From positions 1-64,000 of the forward strand of contig CAWDTS010000012.1 of NCBI GenBank assembly GCA_963805325.1: 64,000 nt of DNA, written 5' to 3'. The notes under the pieces were generated by a model. The model was not told where the DNA came from. It worked only from the letters and a program-made list of their open reading frames with translations, and searched no databases. The translations under genes and the position numbers were made by a program. Source of the DNA: DASWJZ01 sp963805325 (GTDB lineage Bacteria; Pseudomonadota; Alphaproteobacteria; Rhizobiales; Afifellaceae). Position 1 is the first letter of the stretch. Every line of letters begins with the position of its first letter. This document shows, one piece after another, positions 47,395 through 55,964 of this stretch.

Positions 47395-47718
47395 CATGAG
47401 CAAGACGACGAACAAGTTTTCTCCGGAAGTGCGCAGCGCGGTACGGCTGGTGCTGGATCACGAGCATGAACATGCCTCACGCTGGGCGGCGATCAGCTCG
47501 ATTGCGGCCAAGATCGGCTGCACGGGGCAGACGCTAACGAGTGGGTGAAGCGGGCCGAGGTTGACGCCGGCAGGCGTGCTGGCCTGCCGACCGACATGAC
47601 CGCCCGGCTGAAGGCTCTGGAGCGGGAGAACCGGGAGCTTCGGCAGGCCAACGAGATCCTGCGCAAGGCGTCGGCTTATTTTGCGATGGCGGAGCTCGAC
47701 CGCCGGTCAAAGACATGA
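47395..47718 (+). pseudogene. IS3 orfA, frameshifted
   Basis: MSKTTNKFSPEVRSAVRLVL and SRWAAISSIAAKIGCTGQTL form the HTH_Tnp_1 domain of an IS3 orfA. At about 47,537 one base is missing: CTAACGAGTGGGTG should read as LNEWV, and the rest (VKRAEVDAGRRAGLPTDMTA, LRQANEILRKASAYFAMAEL with the leucine zipper) continues in the next frame to near 47,718. It would normally be fused to orfB by programmed frameshift. Confidence 0.8.
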
Positions 47719-48618
47719 TCTCCTTCATCGACGATCATCGCGAGGTCCACGGGGTCGAGCCGATCTGCAAGGTGCTGCCGATCGCCCCTTCGACCTACCA
47801 CGACCATGTCGCGAAGCGCGCGGACCCGGCGAAGCTGTCGGCGCGGTCGCGGCGGGACATGGCGCTGAAGCCTGAAGTCGTCCGCGTCTTCGCGGAGAAC
47901 TTTGAGGTCTATGGCGCGCGCAAGGTCTGGCGGCAGCTCAACCGGGAGAACATCCCGGTCGCACGCCGCACCGTCGAGCGCCTGATGGCCGACCTCGGAC
48001 TGCAAGGGGTGATCCGCGGCAAAGCGGTGCGGACAACCGTAAAGGACAAGGCGGCGCCTTGCCCGCTCGATCATGTGAACCGAGTCTTCCAGGCCGCTGC
48101 GCCGAACCGGCTCTGGGTCTCGGACTTCACCTACGTCTCGACCTGGTCGGGCTTCGTCTACGTGGCTTTCGTGATCGACGCCTACGCCCGCCGCATCGTC
48201 GGCTGGCGGGTGAGCAGGACGGCACACGCAAGCTTCGTCCTCGATGCTCTTGAGCAGGCCCTGCACGAGCGCAGGCCCATGCATCGCGGCGGCCTGGTAC
48301 ATCATTCGGACCGCGGGTCGCAATATGTCAGCATCCGCTACACCGAGCGCCTGTCGGAGGCGGGCATCGAGCCCTCCGTCGGCAGCGTCGGCGACTCCTA
48401 TGACAACGCGCTCGCCGAAACCATCAACGGCCTCTACAAGGCCGAGGTGATCCATCGGCGCGGACCCTGGCGGAGCTTCGAGGCCGTCGAACTCGCGACG
48501 CTCACCTGGGTCAACTGGTTCAACCATCGCCGGCTGCTGGAGCCCCATCGGCAACATCCCGCCGGCCGAAGCCGAGGAGCGTTACTACGCTCTGCTCACG
48601 GAGCAGAAGCTGGCCGCG
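47715..48618 (+). pseudogene. IS3 orfB (DDE transposase), C-terminal frameshift
   Basis: Integrase-core transposase with MISFIDDHREVHGVEPICKV, the HTH_21 region YGARKVWRQLNREN, catalytic Asp in LWVSDFTYV, Asp in VHHSDRGSQYVS and Glu in YDNALAETINGLYK. After FNHRRLLEP an extra C in a run of four (about 48,543) shifts the frame; the proper ending IGNIPPAEAEERYYALLTEQ runs to TGA at about 48,618. All catalytic residues lie before the break. Confidence 0.82.
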
Positions 48619-48810
48619 TGACTCAAGCGAAACGGCCTCCGGAAAACCCGGGACGGTTCACTCGGCCGTCTGCGCGTCCTCATGGTGGATCGTCCTTCTC
48701 GAAGGCGAATCCACCTTAGCCGTCTGTCTCAAAATCCGGGACCAGCTCTAACTTCTATGCTTAGCGTGCATATTTCGCTCACTAGTCCATTGCATTCGTT
48801 CAGTTAGTGG

Positions 48811-48828
48811 CCTACTTTATAAAGTAGG
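48811..48828. promoter_or_regulatory. perfect 18-base palindrome upstream of AAA+ ATPase
   Basis: CCTACTTTATAAAGTAGG is a perfect palindrome 27 bases before the ATG of the AAA+ gene, followed at 48,836-48,848 by a second short symmetrical element (ACTTAAGT). It is a likely operator overlapping the promoter. No regulator gene is adjacent, so the gene could be autoregulated or controlled in trans. Confidence 0.55.
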
Positions 48829-48854
48829 TTGGTTACTTACTTAAGTGAGGCCTT

Positions 48855-50102
48855 ATGGCGACACCCCGAACGGCCGACGATTGGCAGGCACTAAGCTTTG
48901 AAGCTACCCAGCTTTTCAGTCCTTCCGCGCCCATTGACGAAAGCGAGCTGTTTGCTGGCCGGTCTGCCCAGCTCAGCAGATTGATCGAGGTGGTCTTGGA
49001 GCGTGGAAAGCACGCGGTGCTTTACGGAGAACGAGGCGTCGGTAAGACATCCCTCGCCAGAGTCTTCCACATGCTCTTCCCCACGCTTGTTCGGAAGGTT
49101 GTCTTGCTCCGAGAGCAAGTCGATCCGAGCGACAATTTCGCATCAGTGTGGCGGAAGGTGTTCAAAGACATAGAGCTGACAATCAGACACGCTGACCACG
49201 ATGAACGCATCGTTTTGTCAGACCTCTATGGAGACGAAATCTCTCCCGACGATGTTCGACGTGCCTTAGAGCGCTCGTTCAAGGCATCTGACATCCCGGT
49301 CGTTGTAATCGATGAATTTGACAAGGCAAAAGATGATTCGGTCCGAACTCTAACGGCAAATTTATTGAAGCATTTATCGGACTATTCAGTAAACGTGACG
49401 GTCATCGTAGTAGGCGTTGCCGACGATATAGGAGAGCTGCTTTCGCAGCACGAGTCACTTGCTCGATGCATAGAGCAGATACCGATGCCTCGCATGTCAA
49501 ATGACGAGATGAAAGAAATCATTCGTAAGCGACTTCCCCGACTAAACATGAGGATGGAGCCGGATGCACTTTGGAAAATAATAACGCTCTCGCGCGGGCT
49601 TCCTTCGTACGTTCATCTGCTTGGTTTGTATGCGGTCCAAGACGCTGCCAGAGATCGACATCTGACCATAACCGAAAAGAACGTCGACGCAGCGATTAAG
49701 AGAGCGCTCGAAAAGTCGCAAGAGTTTGTCCAACGTGAATATGCGACAGCGATCCACACAAACCGCACAGATACTCTATTTCAAGAAGTGATACTCGCCT
49801 GTGCATTGGCGAAGACCGACGAACGGGGTCTATTCACTCCAAATTCGGTGGTTCCACCGCTTTCCAAGATTTTGGACCGAGAAGTTTCAATCGCAAACTT
49901 CCAGAACCACCTAAAGAAATTCATCAGCGAAGAACGAGAGAGGATTTTGGTCAGGCGCGGGAAGGAAAGAGCCTACAAGTTCAGGTTTCGTGATCCAATG
50001 ATGCAGCCCTACGTCATCATGAAAGGAGTTGAAGCTGGGCTCGTCGAGGCTAAGGCTCTTGATGTTCTTTCTTCGCCCGCTGAGCCGGAACTCCCCATCT
50101 AG
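48855..50102 (+). CDS. AAA+ ATPase, ORC/Cdc6-like with winged-helix tail
   Basis: A 415-residue ATPase: FAGRSAQLSRLIEVVLERGK, Walker A GERGVGKTSLA near residues 56-64, Walker B VVVIDEFDKAK near 146-154, sensor-1 region VTVIVVGVADD, then a lid (MKEIIRKRLPRLNMRMEPDA) and a C-terminal winged-helix-like region (ANFQNHLKKFISEERERILV, KERAYKFRFRDPMMQPYVIM). This resembles standalone ATPases in defence islands and in replication/transposition helpers. Base composition is AT-richer than the neighbours, a sign of recent transfer. GAGG precedes the ATG. No partner effector adjoins it; the upstream side is cut by the IS3 element. Confidence 0.8.
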   Translation: MATPRTADDWQALSFEATQLFSPSAPIDESELFAGRSAQLSRLIEVVLERGKHAVLYGERGVGKTSLARVFHMLFPTLVRKVVLLREQVDPSDNFASVWRKVFKDIELTIRHADHDERIVLSDLYGDEISPDDVRRALERSFKASDIPVVVIDEFDKAKDDSVRTLTANLLKHLSDYSVNVTVIVVGVADDIGELLSQHESLARCIEQIPMPRMSNDEMKEIIRKRLPRLNMRMEPDALWKIITLSRGLPSYVHLLGLYAVQDAARDRHLTITEKNVDAAIKRALEKSQEFVQREYATAIHTNRTDTLFQEVILACALAKTDERGLFTPNSVVPPLSKILDREVSIANFQNHLKKFISEERERILVRRGKERAYKFRFRDPMMQPYVIMKGVEAGLVEAKALDVLSSPAEPELPI

Positions 50103-50298
50103 CCTTCGCGGCCGTCTTCGCGATCTCTGCCCGCCGCTCCGGCGACATCTTCTCTGCCCGCGCCTTGGCCCCCAAGCTCGGCGGCGGCGCTTCGCGGCTC
50201 CGCCTTCTCTTCGTTCTCGCCCGTCGCGATCTTCATGATGCGGACGGCGTTGCCGATCACGTCGGCGGGCGCCTCTCGCCTTTAGGGCCTCTGGGCGT
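50050..50298 (-). pseudogene. small PRGPKGE-type protein, broken
   Basis: A short family common in Hyphomicrobiales, recognised in three frames: PRGPKGERR, then PADVIGNAVRIMKIATGENE and EEKAEPRSAAAELG, then AKARAEKMSPERRAEIAKTA followed by AKARWG. The start codon is ACG where ATG is expected, and two indels (about 50,285 and 50,180) break the frame. Function is unknown; the AKARxEKMSPERRxEIA repeat is found in small basic, possibly nucleic-acid-binding proteins. It overlaps the AAA+ gene's 3' end by about 50 bases on the other strand. Confidence 0.65.
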
Positions 50299-50502
50299 CT
50301 ACTTATTCACCGGGTCTACATATTGGACCACTGACAGAACCGCGTTGCACGACGGATTGTGACAGATGAAAGCCAACGCCCGCGGAAGGGGGCCGAACTG
50401 CGATCGTAGAGTGTCAGTTTCAATGATCTCGGCGCGAAGCTTTTTGACGGGGGCTCCGCACTTCGGGCATTTCGGCAGCAAATCGCTCAAACTCGGCCCC
50501 AT
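50299..50502 (-). CDS. small zinc-ribbon protein
   Basis: A 67-residue protein starting MGPSLSDLLPKCPKCGAPVK. One CxxC knuckle (CPKC) and a second cysteine pair spaced by four (CHNPSC) make a rubredoxin-like zinc ribbon around the core RAEIIETDTLRSQFGPLPRA. The frame is open further upstream to 50,553, but the ATG at 50,502 matches the compact domain. Its TAG is followed directly by the (mutated) start of the next small gene, so the two once formed an operon. Function unknown. Confidence 0.65.
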   Translation of the reverse strand: MGPSLSDLLPKCPKCGAPVKKLRAEIIETDTLRSQFGPLPRALAFICHNPSCNAVLSVVQYVDPVNK

Positions 50503-50627
50503 GCTTTCCGCTAAGCATATAGGAGTTGATGGCGGGAGCGACACCCGCGTCAAGGTCGCCGGATTTCAAACTGAGACACTACCGAAAATCGATCTCCTAA
50601 ATTGCCCGCTCAGGTACTATCACCTAC

Positions 50628-50989
50628 GTGGCGACCTGGGGCGATGTCACTTTTCAGGTTCAACGGATCGCGACCGACTACATATACCTGTGTGACAGCG
50701 GAGAGTTCTCCGGGCCGGTAAATGGTGAGACGTGCAGGCAGTTCGGCAACCTCATTCTCTCTGGGACACCCCAAGACGAATCGGACCGCCAGAACCACTG
50801 CTTGCGATCTGTTCGGTGATAGACGCCCTGCCGTGCTGCAAATGGACCGTCCGACAACCGACCCCCGAGGATCATGCGCTCAAATGGCGCACGCCCGACA
50901 AAGTGCCATCGCTCGGAGATGAGAGCGTCAGCTTGATCGATCCAGAGGATGGAAGACAGATGGTCGCGATCGCCTGCGAGTTGCGATAA
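50628..50989 (+). other. possible broken small gene, unassigned
   Basis: Two adjoining plus-strand frames have protein-like composition: VATWGDVTFQVQRIATDYIY and CDSGEFSGPVNGETCRQFGN in the first, WTVRQPTPEDHALKWRTPDK and SLIDPEDGRQMVAIACELR in the second. They could be one gene with a frameshift near 50,800. I recognise no family. Confidence 0.3.
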
Positions 50990-51028
50990 GAGCGCGGGAA
51001 GATGCCTCGACCATTCGCCGCGTTTATG

Positions 51029-51566
51029 ATGAACCGAAGCGACTACGTCGACCTGAGAAGCAAGCACGCCGCCGAAGCGCCGACGCTCGTTGTCGTCGCG
51101 GAGTCACCTCCGCAGTCGGGCGAGTTCTTCTACGATCCTGAGAGCCCGCCTGATCCTCTATTCATCGCTCTCATGAAGCATCTGCACCTTTGGCCCATCG
51201 GCAAGATGGAAGGGCTCGATCGGCTTCGCGGGATCAGATGGACGATGGTTGACGCGACATACGATCCCATTGATGGGCTCAGCCAAAGAAAGAAAGCAAA
51301 GATCGTGGCAAGTTGCTACCAGTTCCTGCGGGAAGATCTCCAAGGCTTGCTCGGCGATCGCGTCGCAATACCTCTGATTCTTCGTTGGGGCTGTCGTGTG
51401 CCGAACGCTGGAGTCGCGGCTGCGAAACGATCGATTCAACGTCATCAACTGCGGTCGGGTGCCGTATTTCCCGAGCCATCACTGGCAAAAGCAGTTCGCC
51501 GAAGAGTTTGATGCGATCTTGCTCTGTGCCGGTATTGAAGTCGGCGGCAGAGAGGATGAGGTCTGA
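51029..51566 (+). pseudogene. conserved hypothetical protein, frameshifted
   Basis: MNRSDYVDLRSKHAAEAPTL then VVVAESPPQSGEFFYDP, followed by WTMVDATYDPIDGLSQRKKA and LREDLQGLLGDRVAIPLIL. Near 51,388 the homology changes frame to VCRTLESRLRNDRFNVINCG and RVPYFPSHWQKQFAEEFDAI, stop at 51,564-51,566. The VVVAESPP...G start and the layout recall uracil-DNA-glycosylase-like folds, but that is tentative and the family has no known role. Starts at 51,002 and 51,026 are alternatives. Confidence 0.6.
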
Positions 51567-51745
51567 GATCCTGCTGCTGGGCAAGTAAGTGGCCGGCAGT
51601 ACTTCCCCGCGTTCACGCCAGGAGGCGATGCCGAAGCTCGGCGCCCATCTGCGGCTCCCTGTCTAAGCCGCACCCCTTGTTAGCCTAGCGTTAGCCTGAC
51701 ATCGCAAGAAGAATAGGCTTCCAAGCCTTAAACCATTGAAATAAT

Positions 51746-51821
51746 TGGTGACCCCGGAAGGATTCGAACCTTCGACCCTCAGATTAGGAATCTGATGCTC
51801 TATCCCCTGAGCTACGGGGCC
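51746..51821 (-). tRNA. tRNA-Arg (anticodon CCT)
   Basis: The minus strand folds as a complete tRNA: acceptor GGCCCCG / CGGGGTC with one G-U pair, D arm GCTC...GAGC, anticodon stem TCAGA/TCTGA with loop TTCCTAA (anticodon CCT, Arg AGG codons), T arm GAAGG-TTCGAAT-CCTTC and an encoded CCA. The 3' end faces the accessory region (lower coordinates), the usual orientation for an integrated island. Confidence 0.96.
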
Positions 51822-51870
51822 AGTATGGCGCCGGGCCGGCGCGGGAGTAGTTAGTGCAGCGGACTCCTCC

Positions 51871-52728
51871 ATGGCAAGGGTGGACGGATTGGCCTCGACG
51901 GCATCGACGAAACGGCTTTGGGATGGGACAGCGCGCGCCGGGGCACGGGGGCTTCTGGCGGCGCTTGCCCTGGTGGGAGTGTCGGCCGGCACGCCTGCCT
52001 TTGCGGCCTGCACGGAGCCCACAGTCGAGGCGCGGGCCGCCACCTCTCTCGACGCGCGCGCGCTGAAGCTTCAGGACGGCCGTGTCCTGCGCCTCGCCGG
52101 CATCGAGCCTTTCACGCTCCTTCTCGGCGATTCAGGCAGCGCCGAAGAACAGCTCGCGGCCCGGCTCATGGACCTCGTTGCGGGCAAGGCGCTCCGCGTC
52201 GCCATCATATCGGCAAAGCCAGACCGCTACGGGCGAGTTCCGGCGCTTGTCTCCGTCGGCGGTTCGTGGCTTCAGGAGGCGCTCGCGGGCGAAGGCCTTG
52301 CGCTTGCCTATGCCACCGACGATCCCCTCCCCTGCTTCTCCGGCATCCTGGCGGAGGAGGCAGATGCGCGGCGCGCCGGGCGCGGATTCTGGTCGAATGG
52401 GTCGGTGCTGGAAGCGACGCCCGAAGCGCTTGCCCCGCGGATCGGCCGTTTCGCGATCTTCGAAGGCACGGTCGTGTCGGTCGGTGCGCGACCGGCGACC
52501 ACCTATCTCGATTTCGGCAAGAAATGGTCGGAAGACGTGACCGTCGAGATCCCCGCGAAAGCGCGCACCGGCTTTGGAGGCGAGACCGCCCTGGAGAAGC
52601 TTGCCGGGGCAAGAATCAGGCTGCGTGGCTTCCTTGTGGATAAAGGCGGCCCCATGTTGCCGGTCCGCTCCGCAATGCAGCTTGAAATCCTCTCTTCCGG
52701 CCCCCGCGCCGACAGGATTGCGCCTTGA
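51871..52728 (+). CDS. thermonuclease-like (SNase) exported protein
   Basis: A 285-residue protein with a Sec signal after a basic start (GLLAALALVGVSAGTPAFAA, cleavage before CTEP). The mature part has an SNase-like beta-barrel: SLDARALKLQDGRVLRLAGI, KALRVAIISAKPDRYGRVPA and LVSVGGSWLQEALAGEGLAL. This Rhizobiales form is common beside the M48 protease gene, as here (stop overlaps the next frame). The classical catalytic residues are only partly recognisable, so enzymatic activity is not certain. Confidence 0.8.
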   Translation: MARVDGLASTASTKRLWDGTARAGARGLLAALALVGVSAGTPAFAACTEPTVEARAATSLDARALKLQDGRVLRLAGIEPFTLLLGDSGSAEEQLAARLMDLVAGKALRVAIISAKPDRYGRVPALVSVGGSWLQEALAGEGLALAYATDDPLPCFSGILAEEADARRAGRGFWSNGSVLEATPEALAPRIGRFAIFEGTVVSVGARPATTYLDFGKKWSEDVTVEIPAKARTGFGGETALEKLAGARIRLRGFLVDKGGPMLPVRSAMQLEILSSGPRADRIAP

Positions 52729-52760
52729 TTTTGCGGCCGAACCTGCGCATTTGCGAGAGC

Positions 52761-54200
52761 ATGCTCCGGAACTTCACTGCTGCCCTGGCCGGCGTGTTTC
52801 TCGCCGGTTGTCAGCTCGCGGGACATACGCCTCCGCGGGTGGAACCGGTCGCCGTCGTGGCGCCGCGCATGCCGAGCGCCGCCGAAGAAGCGATCGGCGC
52901 ACGCGAGAATCCGCGCGTCGTCGCCGAATATGGCGGCGTCTATGAGGACGCGGATCTCGAGCAGGAAGTGGCGCATGTGGTGTCGCGCCTCGTCGACGCG
53001 TCCGACGACCCTTCGCACCGCTACAAGATCACCATACTGAATTCGCCCGTGGCGAATGCCTTCGCGCTTCCCGGCGGCTACCTCTACGTCACGCGCGGGC
53101 TGATCGCACTGACCGACGAATCGTCAGAGCTTGCCGCCGTGATCTCGCACGAGATCGCGCACGTGCTCCTGAACCACGCGCTGGAGCGCGCGAAGGTGGC
53201 GGAACAGACGGAAATCGTGGAGCGCGTCGCGGCCGACGTCCTGACCGATCCGACCGAAAGCCGCGCGGCGCGCGACGGCTCGCGGATGACGCTCGCAACA
53301 TTCTCCCGCAACCAGGAGATCGAGGCCGACCGCGTCGGGATCACCATCGCCGGGCGCGCCGGCTTCGACCCCTTCGCCGCCTCGCGCTTCCTCGACAAGC
53401 TGCAGGCCTATGCGGAATTTCGCTCCGCCATCGGCCGCCATGACGATGCCGCGGGCTTCCTCGCCTCGCATCCGGCCGCGATCGAGCGCCGGCAACTGGC
53501 GCTCGTTGTCGCCCGCCAGTTCGGCGCCCCCGGCATCGGCGAGCGCACCGAGAAGGGCTACCTGCAGGCGCTCGACGGCATGGTGTTCGGCGACGACCCA
53601 TCCGAAGGCTTCGTGCGCGGCCACGAGTTTTTGCACCCGCGGCTCGCGATCGCCTTCCGCGTCCCCGACGACTTCAAGCTTGAGAACACAAAGAAAGCCG
53701 TGCTCGCCGCGGCCGGCGAGGACACCGCCATGCGTTTCGACGGCGTGACGGTCGACACGTCGACGTCGCCGGCGGCCTATCTTGCCTCCGGCTGGATCAA
53801 CGGGCTGGTCGACGGCTCGATCGAAGAAACGACGGTGAACGGGCTCCCCGCGGCGACCGCGAATGCCGCCGCCGGCGACTGGGTCTTCCGCATCGGCGCG
53901 GTGAAGATCGGCGGCAGCATGTACCGGCTGATCTTCGCCGACCGCAGCAACGGCGCGACGATCGACACTGCGCTTGCGGCGACGCTTTCGTCCTTCCACC
54001 GCATGACGCAGACCGAGATCGCAAGGCTCCACCCGCTCAGGATCGATATCGTTACAGTGCGCGACGGCGAAGGCGTTGGCGATCTCGCCGCCCGCATGCA
54101 GGGGACGGAGCACAGCCTGGATCTTTTCCGTCTCTTGAACGGCCTGGCGCCCGGCGACGCAGTTACTGCCGGTCAGCTTGTGAAGGTGGTCGTCGATTAG
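52761..54200 (+). CDS. M48-family metalloprotease lipoprotein (BepA/YfgC-like)
   Basis: A periplasmic zinc protease involved in outer-membrane quality control. The ATG at 52,761 gives a lipoprotein signal (MLRNFTAALAGVFLAGCQLA, lipobox LAGC); a TTG at 52,725 is also open. HEIAH in AAVISHEIAHVLLNHALERA binds zinc, with the third ligand Glu in NQEIEADRVGITIAGRAGFD. After the protease domain comes a long C-terminal part ending in a LysM-like segment (LRIDIVTVRDGEGVGDLAAR, LFRLLNGLAPGDAVTAGQLV). Length 479 residues; intact. Confidence 0.9.
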   Translation: MLRNFTAALAGVFLAGCQLAGHTPPRVEPVAVVAPRMPSAAEEAIGARENPRVVAEYGGVYEDADLEQEVAHVVSRLVDASDDPSHRYKITILNSPVANAFALPGGYLYVTRGLIALTDESSELAAVISHEIAHVLLNHALERAKVAEQTEIVERVAADVLTDPTESRAARDGSRMTLATFSRNQEIEADRVGITIAGRAGFDPFAASRFLDKLQAYAEFRSAIGRHDDAAGFLASHPAAIERRQLALVVARQFGAPGIGERTEKGYLQALDGMVFGDDPSEGFVRGHEFLHPRLAIAFRVPDDFKLENTKKAVLAAAGEDTAMRFDGVTVDTSTSPAAYLASGWINGLVDGSIEETTVNGLPAATANAAAGDWVFRIGAVKIGGSMYRLIFADRSNGATIDTALAATLSSFHRMTQTEIARLHPLRIDIVTVRDGEGVGDLAARMQGTEHSLDLFRLLNGLAPGDAVTAGQLVKVVVD

Positions 54201-54210
54201 GCGCCGGCGC

Positions 54211-54720
54211 CTAGCCGATCGGGCGCGCGAACGGCGCGAATGCCTCGGCCACCTTCTCGTAGACTTCGCGCTTGAACGGGACGATCAGCTTCGGCACGCG
54301 TTCCAGGCGCTCCCAGCGCCAGGTGCCGAATTCCGGCTTGTGCTTCCCCCCGCCCGGCCGCTCGACGTCGATCTCCGAATCCTCACCTGTGAAGCGGAAG
54401 GCGAGCCATTTCTGCCGCTGGCCAACGTAACGGCCCTTCCAGGCAAGGCCGGCAAGCGGCGTCGGGATATCGTAGGAAAGCCAATCGTCCGCCTCCGCCA
54501 GCGGCTCGATGGAGCGGACATTCGTCTCTTCGTAGAGTTCGCGGCGCGCGGCGTCTGCGACCGCTTCGCCCGGATCGATGCCACCCTGCGGCATCTGCCA
54601 AGCATGCCGTAGATGGCCTTCATTGGCGCCCACCCGGCGCCGGCCCACAAGGACCCGGCCCACGCGGTTGAACAGCGCTATGCCGACGCAGGGCCGGTAA
54701 AGTCCTTCCGCTTCCGCCAT
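54211..54720 (-). CDS. rppH: RNA pyrophosphohydrolase
   Basis: A Nudix hydrolase that removes pyrophosphate from the 5' end of mRNA and so starts decay; it also acts on dinucleoside polyphosphates. ATG 54,720 (MAEAEGLYRPCVGIALFNRV) gives 169 residues; upstream sequence belongs to the preceding gene. The Nudix box GGIDPGEAVADAARRELYEE is complete, preceded by the RppH-typical WQMPQ. The end VPFKREVYEKVAEAFAPF is also conserved. It follows the polysaccharide-deacetylase-like gene by five bases in the same operon. Confidence 0.93.
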   Translation of the reverse strand: MAEAEGLYRPCVGIALFNRVGRVLVGRRRVGANEGHLRHAWQMPQGGIDPGEAVADAARRELYEETNVRSIEPLAEADDWLSYDIPTPLAGLAWKGRYVGQRQKWLAFRFTGEDSEIDVERPGGGKHKPEFGTWRWERLERVPKLIVPFKREVYEKVAEAFAPFARPIG

Positions 54721-54725
54721 CGGCT

Positions 54726-55827
54726 TCAGGAATCGACGGCGGCGCTGGCCGGGATGATGATCAATCCACGCAACTCGGCTTCGCGCGCCCATTTCGCGAT
54801 CACCTCGACCGAAGTCGGGAATGCCGAGGCAATGCCGATCGCAATCCCGCGCGTCCGGGCGGTCGCCTCAAGCTCGGAAAGCTGCGCTTCGATCGCCGTT
54901 CGAGAGCGCACGCCATCCAGCGTCCGGTCGGCGACCATCACAGGCACATGCAGACCGGCGCCGATCTTCATCGCCACGTCCTGCGTCGCCGTTCCGTCGT
55001 CGAGGTAGAAAAGGCCGCGCTCGCCGATCTCGCCGAGGAACGGCACCACGACGCGCTCGTCCTGAAGAAAACGCGCGCCCATGTGGTTCATGACGCCCGC
55101 ATAGGCGGTCATGCGGCCGAGCGCCCAATGCAGGTCGTCGCGGTTGGCCGCGCCGCCCGCGACCAGAAGCGTGTGCTCGCCGGGACTGACGGTCGGATAG
55201 TCCATCGGCTCGAGCGGTATCTGAAGCAGCACCTCGTGCCCCTTCTCGCGCGCCTTGGAGACCCAGCGCTCAAGAACTCGATCCGTAGGGGGCGAAAGCG
55301 AGCGTCACATCCTCCGGCAGAATCTCGATCGCCTTCTGCGTACCCGTCTGGCTGAGCCCGAGGCCCCCCACGACGAGCACGATGCGCGGAACGCCGTCCG
55401 GCACTGGCGCCGCATGGCGCGCATAGGCCTCGCGCGGACGCCGCCCGTCGGGCGAGACGCGCGGCAGAGGTCCATAGCTCGACGCCTCAACGAGGCTCGG
55501 ATCGCCGGAGATCGCCGGTGGTAGCATTGGCAGCGCGGCGAGCTGCAGTTCGTCGGAGGTTGCCGGCTGCGCGCTTGGCTGCTGGGGCGGGACGTGCGCT
55601 GCCGAGGTGATGCTTCCGGTTGCCTCTGGCACCTCGTCTTGAATCGAAGCCACCGCGACGGGGTGGCCGCCGTCGGGGTTGTCAACCACGGCAATCCAAA
55701 GGCCCGCAATGAGCGCGACGATGATGGCTGTCGATATGAGGACCGGGGCTACGACCGAGCGCCGCTGCACCGGCGGACGTGGACGGGATGCTCCGGCAAC
55801 CGGTTGGTTGAGGTCGTTCTTCCGCAT
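54726..55827 (-). pseudogene. divergent polysaccharide deacetylase family protein (YibQ), one frameshift
   Basis: A membrane-anchored envelope protein of the divergent polysaccharide deacetylase family. The N-terminus has a single membrane helix (VLISTAIIVALIAGLWIAVV), a Pro-rich linker, then RIVLVVGGLGLSQTGTQKAI and EDVTLAFAPYGSS. There one extra base near 55,275 puts a stop in frame; the remainder ERWVSKAREKGHEVLLQIPL, EPMDYPTVSPGEHTLL, FLDDGTATQ-like YLDDGTATQDVAMKIG and IGIASAFPTSVEVIAKW is perfect in the next frame. Because this is a conserved core gene and everything else is intact, a sequencing or assembly error is as likely as true inactivation. Confidence 0.85.
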
Positions 55828-55918
55828 CGAGTTCCCGTTCGGACGATGCCCACGCGCACGTCAAATCGCGCCAGCAATTCGTCCCAACGTATACTCTGAG
55901 CCGCCCGTTGAAGAAACC

Positions 55919-55954
55919 GCCGCCGGCTCTCGACTTGGATAAAGAGCCGGCGGC
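55919..55954 (-). terminator. GC-rich hairpin downstream of ctpA
   Basis: GCCGCCGGCTCT (55,919-55,930) and AGAGCCGGCGGC (55,943-55,954) make a perfect 12-base stem with a 12-base loop, just after the ctpA stop. On the minus strand it is followed by GGTTTCTTC, a weak U-rich tail. It probably terminates or attenuates transcription between ctpA and the deacetylase-like gene. Confidence 0.7.
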
Positions 55955-55964
55955 CGAACCCGTG

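Larger units (their letters stand above)
47350..48750 (+). mobile_element. IS3-family insertion sequence, degenerate
   Basis: An orfA-orfB pair typical of IS3 elements with each frame damaged once. The right end near 48,712-48,750 reads, on the minus strand, CCCGGATTTTGAGACAGACG, a common IS3-type terminus. The left counterpart around 47,352-47,366 shares only GACAGGAGGCT-like bases, so the left end is eroded or replaced. It lies directly next to the IS110 element's non-coding end. Confidence 0.75.

Noticed and set aside
53124..54113. 329-codon open frame on the minus strand
   Set aside because: Antisense to the M48 protease with its HEIAH motif; no independent support.
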